Shown: one piece after another, positions 1 to 5,924 of the stretch | Numbering within the stretch: the first letter of the stretch is position 1 | Layout of the letters: every line of letters starts with the position of its first letter | Assembly: GCA_026991005.1 (NCBI GenBank) | Contig: JALXCH010000462.1 | Span: 1-14,031 of the forward strand | Reading direction: 5' to 3' | From: Calditrichia bacterium | GTDB lineage: Bacteria > Calditrichota > Calditrichia > RBG-13-44-9 | Length of the DNA stretch: 14,031 nt | The notes under the pieces: model-generated | The model's database searches: none | What the model saw: the letters and a program-made list of their open reading frames with translations, nothing else | What the model was told of the DNA's origin: nothing | Program-made: the position numbers and the translations under genes

Positions 1-963
1 GAGCAGAATCTCACGGGCTTCCTCGAAACGCCCGGTTACCAGTAACGCACCGGTAAAGGCAATAAAGGTATCCCGCCCCCAGTAATTGTTGAACCAGGGG
101 AGACCGGCCCAGATGCCTTTCACCCGTTGGCGGGTAATTAAATCGTCCATAGAAATAAGTGCCCACTGGTAAGCCTGGTTCAACTGCTCGTCGTTACTAT
201 GGAAGGCATTGGTTTGCAGAAGTCGGGCAATGCGCTGGCGACGTATCCGGAGAATTTCCTGTGGTTTCTGAAATTCCCGAACCAATCGGTGTAAACCGGG
301 TAAAGTGCGGGCAAACATGGCTCCTACAAACACCGGCCCGGTAATTTTCATCCGCAACCCCACCGAACCCCGAATGACCCCCACAGTGCGGTCGGGATTT
401 ACAGAAATAGGTTCCAGTTTTTCCAGCGCTCCATTGGCAGACAATCCCGTAAACACCAGCTTATCCCACCCAAAACCGGAATAATGGGTCAGGTACAATT
501 GCCGTTTTTTGTCCCATTCCCACTCCTGCTGTAAAAGTTGATCGACGTAATGAAAATGGACTTCAACTTTTAAGGGCTGTTTGGGGCGAATTTCCAGCAA
601 AACCATATTCAGGGAATCGATAAAATGGAACACTTCGGTGAGGTGGGCATACTCACGAACCAGTTGGTCGGGTTTAAGGATAATGCGAGCGGCGGTGGTG
701 CGATCCAGCAATTTCCCATCCACCAGGACGGTGTAATCTTTAATGTAGCGTTGTTCCAGAATGGTGTAACCCTCAAATCCTTCGGTATTGGGCTGTTGAA
801 TTTCACCGTACCAGAAGGCGGCTCGTTTATTAGTGAAAACAAATTTGTGCGGTTGTTCTGCCTGAAAAACCAGTTCCGGGAAATTCGTTTTCTCCTCCGC
901 TCCTGCGAGATTCATTCCCAGCAATATTCCCAGAAGGAATGTTACAACAATACCGTGTCTCAT
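1..963 (-). CDS. Exported amylo-alpha-1,6-glucosidase / glycogen-debranching-like protein, 3' end missing
   Basis: The frame is open from the ATG at 961-963 to the left edge (321 codons), so the C-terminal part is outside the window. Residues 1-22 (MRHGIVVTFLLGILLGMNLA) form a hydrophobic Sec-type signal peptide ending near AGA-EE, so the product should be exported. Residues about 25-230 match the N-terminal beta-rich part of debranching enzymes (FEGYTILEQRY, VREYAHLTEVFHFIDSLN). From about residue 280 the motif GLPWFNNYWGRDTFIAFTGA followed by LLVTGRFEEAREIL is the start of the GDE C-terminal (alpha/alpha)6 glycosidase domain. Family members hydrolyse alpha-1,6 branch points of glycogen-like glucans, and most are cytoplasmic, so a signal peptide is noteworthy. 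A GAGG Shine-Dalgarno element lies about 8 nt before the ATG. The neighbour upstream on the same strand is the PerR-like gene, 214 bp away, with a separate promoter candidate between them. Substrate is inferred from family only. Confidence 0.85.
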   Translation of the reverse strand, partial: MRHGIVVTFLLGILLGMNLAGAEEKTNFPELVFQAEQPHKFVFTNKRAAFWYGEIQQPNTEGFEGYTILEQRYIKDYTVLVDGKLLDRTTAARIILKPDQLVREYAHLTEVFHFIDSLNMVLLEIRPKQPLKVEVHFHYVDQLLQQEWEWDKKRQLYLTHYSGFGWDKLVFTGLSANGALEKLEPISVNPDRTVGVIRGSVGLRMKITGPVFVGAMFARTLPGLHRLVREFQKPQEILRIRRQRIARLLQTNAFHSNDEQLNQAYQWALISMDDLITRQRVKGIWAGLPWFNNYWGRDTFIAFTGALLVTGRFEEAREILL

Positions 964-1000
964 ATTCAGCCTCTGTTTTTGTCTGCTTTCTGCTTCGTTT

Positions 1001-1017
1001 GTCCCATTAATTGGGAC
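1001..1017. promoter_or_regulatory. Inverted repeat in the leader of the debranching-like gene (candidate operator)
   Basis: GTCCCA-TTAAT-TGGGAC is a 6-bp perfect dyad with a 5-bp centre, 37 nt upstream of the ATG at 963. It lies inside the predicted 5' leader, downstream of the promoter candidate at 1057-1087. It has no U-run, so it is more like a repressor-binding site or a leader hairpin than a terminator. The binding factor is unknown. Confidence 0.35.
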
Positions 1018-1056
1018 GTAAAGTGGGAAGTTTAAATTGCGCTAAAAATTAGACCA

Positions 1057-1087
1057 CAAAGGTAGGATAAAGCAAAGACTTTTCAAT
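1057..1087 (-). promoter_or_regulatory. Bacteroidetes-type promoter candidate for the debranching-like gene
   Basis: On the minus strand TACCTTTG (1064-1057) is an exact match to the TAnnTTTG -7 element known in Bacteroidetes. A TTG (1086-1084) stands 19 bp upstream, the spacing expected for the -33 element. The start point would be near 1050, giving a leader of about 87 nt that contains the dyad at 1001-1017. Confidence 0.45.
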
Positions 1088-1168
1088 TCTCTTAAAATTC
1101 CGGGATTTTCAAATACGGAGTGAAGGGCTGTTTATGGCACGGGAATTTTGTTTTCTGAAATTGATGCG

Positions 1169-1193
1169 AAAAAAGGATCAGGAAGAACTTCCT
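1169..1193 (-). terminator. Weak intrinsic terminator candidate at the end of the PerR-like gene
   Basis: On the minus strand AGGAAG-TT-CTTCCT (1193-1180) overlaps the last codons and the TGA stop of the PerR-like gene. It is followed, after GATCC, by six T (1174-1169). The stem is short (6 bp) and the U-run is offset by 5 nt, so efficiency is doubtful. Confidence 0.3.
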
Positions 1194-1567
1194 TTGCACT
1201 TCTGGCAGATGCCGCGGAAGATAATCTGGTGGGAAGTTACCTGATGGGGCAGTGTAGCAACAAACTCCTGGATGGATTGCTGAAGTGGAGCTGTGTCCAG
1301 ATCGTAAATGGTGCCGCAAACCTGGCAGATGAAGTGGTAATGCGGGGTGGTGCGGGCATCGAAATGAGCGATGTTACCCACCATAAGCTGGGCAATTTTT
1401 TGTTCCTGCACCAGTGCATTTAAATTGCGGTAAACCGTACCCAGGCTCAGCCGAGGGATTTCCGGCTTAAGCTGAGCGTAAATCCAATCTGCAGTAGGAT
1501 GATTCTCCACACTGCGCACCAGCTCCAGAATTTTCTCTTTTTGTAAAGATGGTTTCCGTTTTCTCAT
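1178..1567 (-). CDS. Fur-family transcriptional regulator, PerR type
   Basis: A 129-aa protein of normal Fur-family length. Residues 8-60 are the winged-helix DNA-binding domain (HPTADWIYAQL; LSLGTVYRNLNAL recognition helix). The dimerisation domain carries H76-x-H78 (PHYHFICQVCG), D89, and two CxxC pairs, C81/C84 and C121/C124, for the structural zinc. The regulatory metal ligands can be aligned on PerR as H23, D70, H76, H78 and D89. An aspartate at the position of D70 (HFDART) is what distinguishes peroxide-sensing PerR from iron-sensing Fur, so I favour PerR: a Fe/Mn-loaded repressor inactivated by metal-catalysed His oxidation. The start is supported by AGGA about 9 nt upstream. A near-consensus PerR/Fur box lies 64 bp upstream, suggesting autoregulation and possibly control of the divergent uvrC. 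Whether it senses peroxide or metal cannot be proved from sequence. Confidence 0.88.
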   Translation of the reverse strand: MRKRKPSLQKEKILELVRSVENHPTADWIYAQLKPEIPRLSLGTVYRNLNALVQEQKIAQLMVGNIAHFDARTTPHYHFICQVCGTIYDLDTAPLQQSIQEFVATLPHQVTSHQIIFRGICQKCKGSSS

Positions 1568-1630
1568 TGGTGATTTCCTGTTACAGACCGCAATTATTCT
1601 CGTACCACTCTATCGTTTCAAAAAATATAT

Positions 1631-1645
1631 TAATAATCATTATCA
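1631..1645. promoter_or_regulatory. PerR/Fur box between the perR-like gene and uvrC
   Basis: TAATAATCATTATCA is a 7-1-7 dyad that differs from the PerR box TTATAATnATTATAA at one position in each arm. It lies 64 bp upstream of the regulator's ATG and 135 bp upstream of the uvrC start, in an AT-rich divergent intergenic region. A -35/-10-like pair for the regulator (TTGAAA, 17 bp, AATAAT on the minus strand) follows just downstream of it, so bound repressor would sit immediately upstream of the core promoter. Confidence 0.6.
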
Positions 1646-1756
1646 ACAATTTAGAAATATTTAATAAAAAAACAAACGTTTTTTTGGCTGGAACCGGGTT
1701 ACGGGCAATATAAAGACGGATTATCCTGATCTCTGGCAAACGCCGAATTTATCCGC

Positions 1757-1764
1757 TATATTTG
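1757..1764 (+). promoter_or_regulatory. -7/-10 element candidate for uvrC
   Basis: TATATTTG is an exact TAnnTTTG match. The upstream -33 element is poor (only TGG at about 20 bp). The start point would fall near 1771. That leaves about 9 nt before the GTG at 1780 and about 21 nt before the ATG at 1792, so it favours the ATG as the true uvrC start. Confidence 0.35.
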
Positions 1765-1779
1765 AAGAAAAAACAGTAA

Positions 1780-3624
1780 GTGATTCAAAGAATGAATGAA
1801 ATCATTTCTCATAAATTAAAGACCATCACCACCCAGCCTGGGGTTTATCTTTTTAAAGATAGCGCGGGACAGGTGATTTACGTAGGGAAAGCCAAAAATC
1901 TGCGGAATCGGGTACGCAGCTATTTTCAGGATGCCCGCAATCTGGATGTGAAAACCCGCACCATGCGCCAGCGCATTGCCGATCTGGAAGTCATTGTGGT
2001 GGATAACGAAGTGGAGGCGCTAATTCTGGAAGCCAATCTCATCAAGAAGTACAAACCGCGTTACAACGTATTTTTACGGGATGACAAAAGCTACCCGTAC
2101 ATTCGCATCACCAACGAACCTTTTCCCCGGGTCTTTGTAACCCGCCGTATTGTGCGCGATGGTTCCCGTTATCTGGGCCCCTACACCGATGTGAAGCACC
2201 TGCGCCGTATTATGAAAACGATTCGCAAGATTTTCCCCATTCGTTCCTGCAATTATCATCTGGACGAGGAAGTGATTGCCCGGAAGAAAATCAAGCTTTG
2301 TCTGGATTACCACATCAAGCAGTGTGAGGGGCCGTGCCAGGGATTGGTAAGCCAGGCCGAGTACAATCGGATGATTCGTCAGGTTGAGCAGTTTTTAAAG
2401 GGCAAAACCCGGGATTTACTGGCAGAACTGGAAGCGCGCATGCATCGCGAAGCGGAAGCGCAAAATTTCGAAAATGCAGCCCGGTTGCGCGACCAGATAC
2501 AGATGATTCGCAATTACTATTTCAACGCCCAGCGAGTCAGTCTGCCGGATTTTGAAGATCGGGATGTGGTGGCTCTGGCCCGCCAGGAGGACGATGCCTG
2601 CGCGGTGGTGTTTAAAATTCGTGATGGCAAAGTTGTAGGGCGCCATCATTTTTATTTGAAAGGAGTGCAGGGAAAACCCGAGGAGGAAATCCTGGGACAA
2701 TTCCTGCAACAATATTACCTGGAAGCGGATGCCGTACCGGGGCAGATTCTGGTTCCTTATTCACCCGGAGAACAAGAAGACCTGTTGCGGGAATTCCTCA
2801 CCCGCCAGGCTAAACGCAAGGTAGAGCTTAGTGTACCGCGCATTGGAGAGAAAAAGAAACTGATGAACCTATGCCAGAAAAATGCGGAGTTTTTACTGGG
2901 AGAATTGCGGCTACAAAGCATGAAACAGCGGGAGAAAGTAGTTACCGCTGTCACGGAACTCCAGCGTGCTCTCAAATTGTCCCGCCCACCGGTGCGCATC
3001 GAAGCGTTCGATATTTCCAACTTTCAGGGCAAAGACGCCGTTGCCTCTCTGGTTTGTTTTGTGAATGGGCGTCCGCGCAAAAGCGAGTACCGCCATTTTC
3101 GCATTCGCAGTAAAGATACTCCCGACGATTTTGCCATGATGCAGGAAGTGGTGTACCGGCGTTACCATCGCTTACTGGAAGAGAAAAAGCCCCTTCCGGA
3201 TCTCATCCTGGTGGATGGCGGAAAAGGGCAGCTCTCCAGTGCCCGGGAGGTCTTGAAGCAACTGGGATTAGAATCGCAACCAATTATCGGGTTGGCGAAG
3301 CGGCTGGAAGAAGTATTTGTACCGGAGCAGAGCGAAGCGCAAAACATTCCCAAAAGCTCACCGGCACTGCGTTTGCTTCAGCATATTCGGGATGAATCCC
3401 ACCGCTTTGCCATTACCTACCACCGCAAACTCCGCCGCAAACGCACCTTAAAATCCCCTCTGGAAGAAGTGCCAGGCATTGGCCCTAAACGGCGCGAGCA
3501 TTTGCTGCGTACCTTTGGCTCCTTGAAGAAAATTCGCGAGGCAAGCCTGGAGGAGTTAATCCGGCAGGGCAAATTGCCCGAAAAAATTGCCCGGGAATTG
3601 AAAGAACGGCTGCAAATGGATTAA
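1780..3624 (+). CDS. uvrC: UvrABC excinuclease subunit C
   Basis: A 614-aa protein of typical UvrC length. In nucleotide excision repair UvrC joins the UvrB-DNA pre-incision complex and cuts the damaged strand on both sides of the lesion. The N-terminal GIY-YIG nuclease (about 17-97) has GVYLF and IYVGKAKNLRNR; the expected catalytic residues Y34, K37, R44, E84 and N96 are present. A UVR helical hairpin that binds UvrB lies at about 213-248. The C-terminal RNase H-like nuclease for the 5' cut has the D-D-H set D411 (FDISN), D479 (VDGGKGQ) and H541 (RDESHRF). A helix-hairpin-helix DNA-binding tail follows from about 559 (VPGIGPKRR). The frame opens at GTG 1780, but ATG 1792 (residue 5) is in frame and fits the promoter candidate better; neither has a strong ribosome site. 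It is divergent from the PerR-like gene, which would fit stress-related control but proves nothing. Confidence 0.97.
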   Translation: MIQRMNEIISHKLKTITTQPGVYLFKDSAGQVIYVGKAKNLRNRVRSYFQDARNLDVKTRTMRQRIADLEVIVVDNEVEALILEANLIKKYKPRYNVFLRDDKSYPYIRITNEPFPRVFVTRRIVRDGSRYLGPYTDVKHLRRIMKTIRKIFPIRSCNYHLDEEVIARKKIKLCLDYHIKQCEGPCQGLVSQAEYNRMIRQVEQFLKGKTRDLLAELEARMHREAEAQNFENAARLRDQIQMIRNYYFNAQRVSLPDFEDRDVVALARQEDDACAVVFKIRDGKVVGRHHFYLKGVQGKPEEEILGQFLQQYYLEADAVPGQILVPYSPGEQEDLLREFLTRQAKRKVELSVPRIGEKKKLMNLCQKNAEFLLGELRLQSMKQREKVVTAVTELQRALKLSRPPVRIEAFDISNFQGKDAVASLVCFVNGRPRKSEYRHFRIRSKDTPDDFAMMQEVVYRRYHRLLEEKKPLPDLILVDGGKGQLSSAREVLKQLGLESQPIIGLAKRLEEVFVPEQSEAQNIPKSSPALRLLQHIRDESHRFAITYHRKLRRKRTLKSPLEEVPGIGPKRREHLLRTFGSLKKIREASLEELIRQGKLPEKIARELKERLQMD

Positions 3625-3729
3625 GCTGATATTCATTCCGACGCAATGTTTTAAATTTTAAAGATTCCCATCACGTTTTGTTTTTTGCGGTGTTTTTAAC
3701 CTCTAACTTTTCTTTATTTATTAAAAACA

Positions 3730-3757
3730 AAAAGGAGGACTTTACAGCCCTCCTTTT
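3730..3757. terminator. Hairpin terminator shared by convergent uvrC and cytochrome genes
   Basis: AAAAGGAGG (3730-3738) pairs perfectly with CCTCCTTTT (3749-3757) across a 10-nt loop. Read on the minus strand the stem is followed by TTTTTGTTTTT-like sequence, a good U-tract, 25 nt after the cytochrome stop codon. On the plus strand, about 105 nt after the uvrC stop, the U-tract is only four T. Confidence 0.75.
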
Positions 3758-3781
3758 GCAAATATTGAATTTTATCTCTGT

Positions 3782-5167
3782 TTACTTCAGCAGGCACATT
3801 TTGCGTATCTGGCTGTATTCCGGGGTCTGGAGTTTGTAGAAATAGACACCACTGGTCAGAGAATGAGCGCGAAAATCTACCCGATGGGTTCCGGGAGTCA
3901 GGTGCTGGTTCTCCAGCAAAGTGGCAACTTCCTCGCCCAGCAGGTTGTACACTTTCAGGGTGACCCGGGTGGATTTGGGCAGCGTAAACTCAATCACGGT
4001 ACCGGGATTAAAGGGATTGGGATAATTTTGTTTCAGTTCAAACTGGGTGGGAAGATTCGTGTTATCATCAATGGATTGAGGAGTAGCCAGTTTATTCATT
4101 TGCTCCGTGGAGAGTGGCAGAATGTAACCCAGGTTTTGCACCAGGTCTGCTTCATCCTCAGCAACCATCCAGGCGTTGGGATTGGTATAGGTGGTGTCGA
4201 TTTGTCCGGTGTAATTCAGGAAAACGTACCGTAACGAGGTTTGATAATCCGGGGGCATGGGGACGACACCAGAGATGGTAACCAGAGCGTTCTGAGTGGC
4301 ATCCCATTGAGCCATCCAGAGTTCTCCGCTGCTGTTGTAAGTCTGGATATTGGCGTTGTTATGGCAATCGCCGCAGGTGCGACCATGGTGCTGGACGCTA
4401 TGGGAGAAATAAGGGCCATAGGTAACAAAGGAGGTATCTTTCCCATCCGGCGTATGGTAGTACATCACCATGTAGGTTGCGGGGAAGATCTTATTGTCTT
4501 TAGAACGTACACCCAGCAGCATAAAATCTTTAACTTTAGTATACGCCCGTTTAATATGCGCCTGAACCATACTGTTGAAATGGCAGTTATAGCAGGTTAC
4601 CGAGGATTTGACATGGCAGGCAGCGCAGTGGATATCATTCAAGTGCTGGTTGTGTTCGGGATTTGTTGGCGGATTGGTATGGCAGTTTGTACATTCCACA
4701 TCCATAGCGCCGGGATCGAACATGGAATTATAGCTGGTACCATCGCCGTGGATATCTCCGGTAGTGTGGCAGTTACTGCATTTAAAGCCCAGCGAATCGC
4801 GGTGCACATCAGTAAATCCAAAAGCATATATCTCTGTTTTCATGCGCCCGTGGCATTTTAAACAAACAGACATATCCGGTGAATCGCCGGGAATATTGTG
4901 GCAATCGTTGCAACCGGGGGTGTAGGTGATGGGATTTACCGGGGTTCCGTTGGCCAGGGTGTCCGGGTGGCATTTAAGACAACCCAGGTCTGCAATGGCT
5001 ACTCCCGTTAGCAATTCGAATCCGTTATTACTGGCACTGTAGAAAGTGACTTTACCCTGCCGGGTGGCATGCAGGCTGGTGGCAAAATTGGCTGGCTGGG
5101 CAAGCAGCAAAGTGGGAATCACTAAAAACACCAGCATAATGCCCGCAATTAGTAATGTGCGTTTCAT
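3782..5167 (-). CDS. Exported octaheme c-type cytochrome with C-terminal type IX-like sorting domain
   Basis: A 461-aa protein. Residues 1-23 are a Sec signal peptide (cleavage probably LLLA|QP). Eight CxxCH haem-binding motifs start at residues 63, 86, 102, 130, 159, 181, 192 and 265. The haem region also holds 11 other histidines, enough for bis-His ligation of all eight haems. Residues about 270-375 contain no haem motif and no histidine. Residues 376-461 (QNYPNPFNP ... TRVTLKVYNLLGEEV ... LTSGVYFYKL) are a typical C-terminal sorting/anchoring domain of FCB bacteria, which directs proteins across the outer membrane. The simplest inference is a secreted or surface-held electron carrier, for example in extracellular electron transfer. 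The haem spacing does not let me name a catalytic family such as nitrite, hydroxylamine or tetrathionate reductase. Start: AAGGAGGT about 8 nt before ATG. It follows the TPR gene by 71 bp and is followed by a terminator. Confidence 0.93.
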   Translation of the reverse strand: MKRTLLIAGIMLVFLVIPTLLLAQPANFATSLHATRQGKVTFYSASNNGFELLTGVAIADLGCLKCHPDTLANGTPVNPITYTPGCNDCHNIPGDSPDMSVCLKCHGRMKTEIYAFGFTDVHRDSLGFKCSNCHTTGDIHGDGTSYNSMFDPGAMDVECTNCHTNPPTNPEHNQHLNDIHCAACHVKSSVTCYNCHFNSMVQAHIKRAYTKVKDFMLLGVRSKDNKIFPATYMVMYYHTPDGKDTSFVTYGPYFSHSVQHHGRTCGDCHNNANIQTYNSSGELWMAQWDATQNALVTISGVVPMPPDYQTSLRYVFLNYTGQIDTTYTNPNAWMVAEDEADLVQNLGYILPLSTEQMNKLATPQSIDDNTNLPTQFELKQNYPNPFNPGTVIEFTLPKSTRVTLKVYNLLGEEVATLLENQHLTPGTHRVDFRAHSLTSGVYFYKLQTPEYSQIRKMCLLK

Positions 5168-5238
5168 AGGAATACCTCCTTTTTTGGGTGATTATTAAGT
5201 TTTATTAGACTAAAACCATCTGGCTTCCACTTGAGTGT

Positions 5239-5733
5239 TTAGGTGTTTTGCTTCCATACCTTTTCCATTGAATTGGGACGTCGCTGGTTTAATTTCCGGT
5301 TTAAACGAGTTTTGAGTATGGTAAGTATGGATTCCACTATTTCCTTGCGCGGTGTTTCCCGGGCCAGTGCCCGCTGGAAATAATCCCGGGAACGATGAAT
5401 ATCGCAGTACAGCCAGAGAATTCCCAGAGCCAGCAGCTCGTTTACCGAAGGTTCTTTCAGGCTGATTTTCTGTTCCAGTTCATAAACCATCTGGGAGCAA
5501 GGGCAATCGTCCGCTACGGGATCGGTGTTCAGGACAAAGTCGATATCTTCTTTGATTAAGGATAAGAGAAATTCTAACGCCCGCTGGATACGTCCTAACT
5601 GGACATAGCAAACCACCAATTTCCGGCGGATGAGGCGATCGCCGGGATGGGTTTGCAGAGCTCTTTCCAGATGCCAGGCGGCCTGGTCGTAGCGGCGCGC
5701 CAGAAAATACTGATGTCCCAGCATTTCATGCAT
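5239..5733 (-). CDS. Small tetratricopeptide-repeat protein
   Basis: About 164 aa. The first TPR is clear (MHEMLGHQYF then RRYDQAAWHLERALQTHPGD), the second follows (LIRRKLVVCYVQLGRIQRALEFLLSLI), and a third is degenerate in the C-terminal half (LLALGILWLYCDIHRSRDYFQRAL). There is no signal peptide or membrane segment, so it should be cytoplasmic. A CPC pair lies in the middle (DDCPCSQ). The frame extends to an ATG at 5745, but the sigma54-like promoter predicts a start point near 5747. The ATG at 5733 gives a 14-nt leader and has GGTGA 5 nt upstream, so I choose 5733. It precedes the octaheme cytochrome gene by 71 bp and probably shares its transcript. A role as partner or assembly/regulatory adaptor of the cytochrome is possible but not shown. 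Confidence 0.8.
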   Translation of the reverse strand: MHEMLGHQYFLARRYDQAAWHLERALQTHPGDRLIRRKLVVCYVQLGRIQRALEFLLSLIKEDIDFVLNTDPVADDCPCSQMVYELEQKISLKEPSVNELLALGILWLYCDIHRSRDYFQRALARETPRKEIVESILTILKTRLNRKLNQRRPNSMEKVWKQNT

Positions 5734-5757
5734 TGCAATCACCATGTAATAAAGTGA

Positions 5758-5773
5758 TACAAATGAAATGCCA
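5758..5773 (-). promoter_or_regulatory. Sigma54-like (-24/-12) promoter for the TPR-cytochrome transcript
   Basis: The minus strand reads TGGCATTTCATTTGTA. Against TGGCAYRNNNNTTGCW the -24 block TGGCA is complete and the -12 block is TTG followed by T instead of C, with the correct 10-bp spacing from GG to G. The predicted start point is about 5747. The call is strengthened by the sigma54 activator gene immediately upstream and by paired dyads at enhancer distance. Confidence 0.6.
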
Positions 5774-5779
5774 ATTATA

Positions 5780-5792
5780 TAACCAATTGATT
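5780..5792 (-). promoter_or_regulatory. IHF-type site candidate
   Basis: On the minus strand AATCAATTGGTTA matches the IHF consensus WATCAANNNNTTR at every defined position. It is centred about 39 bp upstream of the predicted start point, between the promoter and the nearer enhancer dyad, where a DNA bend would help looping. The region is AT-rich, so chance matches are less rare than usual. Confidence 0.4.
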
Positions 5793-5818
5793 TTAATGAA
5801 ATAAGAAGAGATTTTCGA

Positions 5819-5844
5819 ATGAAACATATCGTTTCATTTGAAAC
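5819..5844. promoter_or_regulatory. Enhancer dyad 1: GAAAC-N5-GTTTC plus a third half-site
   Basis: ATGAAAC-ATATC-GTTTCAT (5819-5837) is a perfect 7-bp inverted repeat with a 5-bp centre. A further GAAAC half-site is at 5840-5844. The centre (5828) is about 81 bp upstream of the predicted sigma54 start point. The same dyad with the same spacing occurs at 5901-5915 and 7298-7312, suggesting a binding site for the adjacent Fis-type activator. Confidence 0.65.
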
Positions 5845-5900
5845 AATCCGGAGGGGAATATCTAAGAATATTCAAAAAATAATTTTAAAAATTTAGATAT

Positions 5901-5923
5901 GAAACAGAATGTTTCGTTGAAAC
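5901..5923. promoter_or_regulatory. Enhancer dyad 2: GAAAC-N5-GTTTC plus a third half-site
   Basis: GAAAC-AGAAT-GTTTC (5901-5915) with another GAAAC at 5919-5923, the same three-half-site order as dyad 1. It begins right after the activator's stop codon. Its centre (5908) is exactly 80 bp from that of dyad 1 and about 161 bp upstream of the predicted start point. Confidence 0.65.
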
Positions 5924-5924
5924 A

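Noticed and set aside
625..1035. Plus-strand frame of 136 codons
   Set aside because: It lies antisense to the debranching-like gene, which has a signal peptide, ribosome site and recognisable domains.
4241..4861. Long plus-strand frame of 206 codons opposite the cytochrome
   Set aside because: It is the antisense shadow of the eight CxxCH region; its residue pattern follows the complementary codons and shows no family likeness.
5819..5923. GAAAC/GTTTC repeats as a CRISPR or terminator
   Set aside because: Half-sites are too short and irregularly placed for CRISPR, and no U-run follows; position relative to the sigma54-like promoter fits enhancer sites better.
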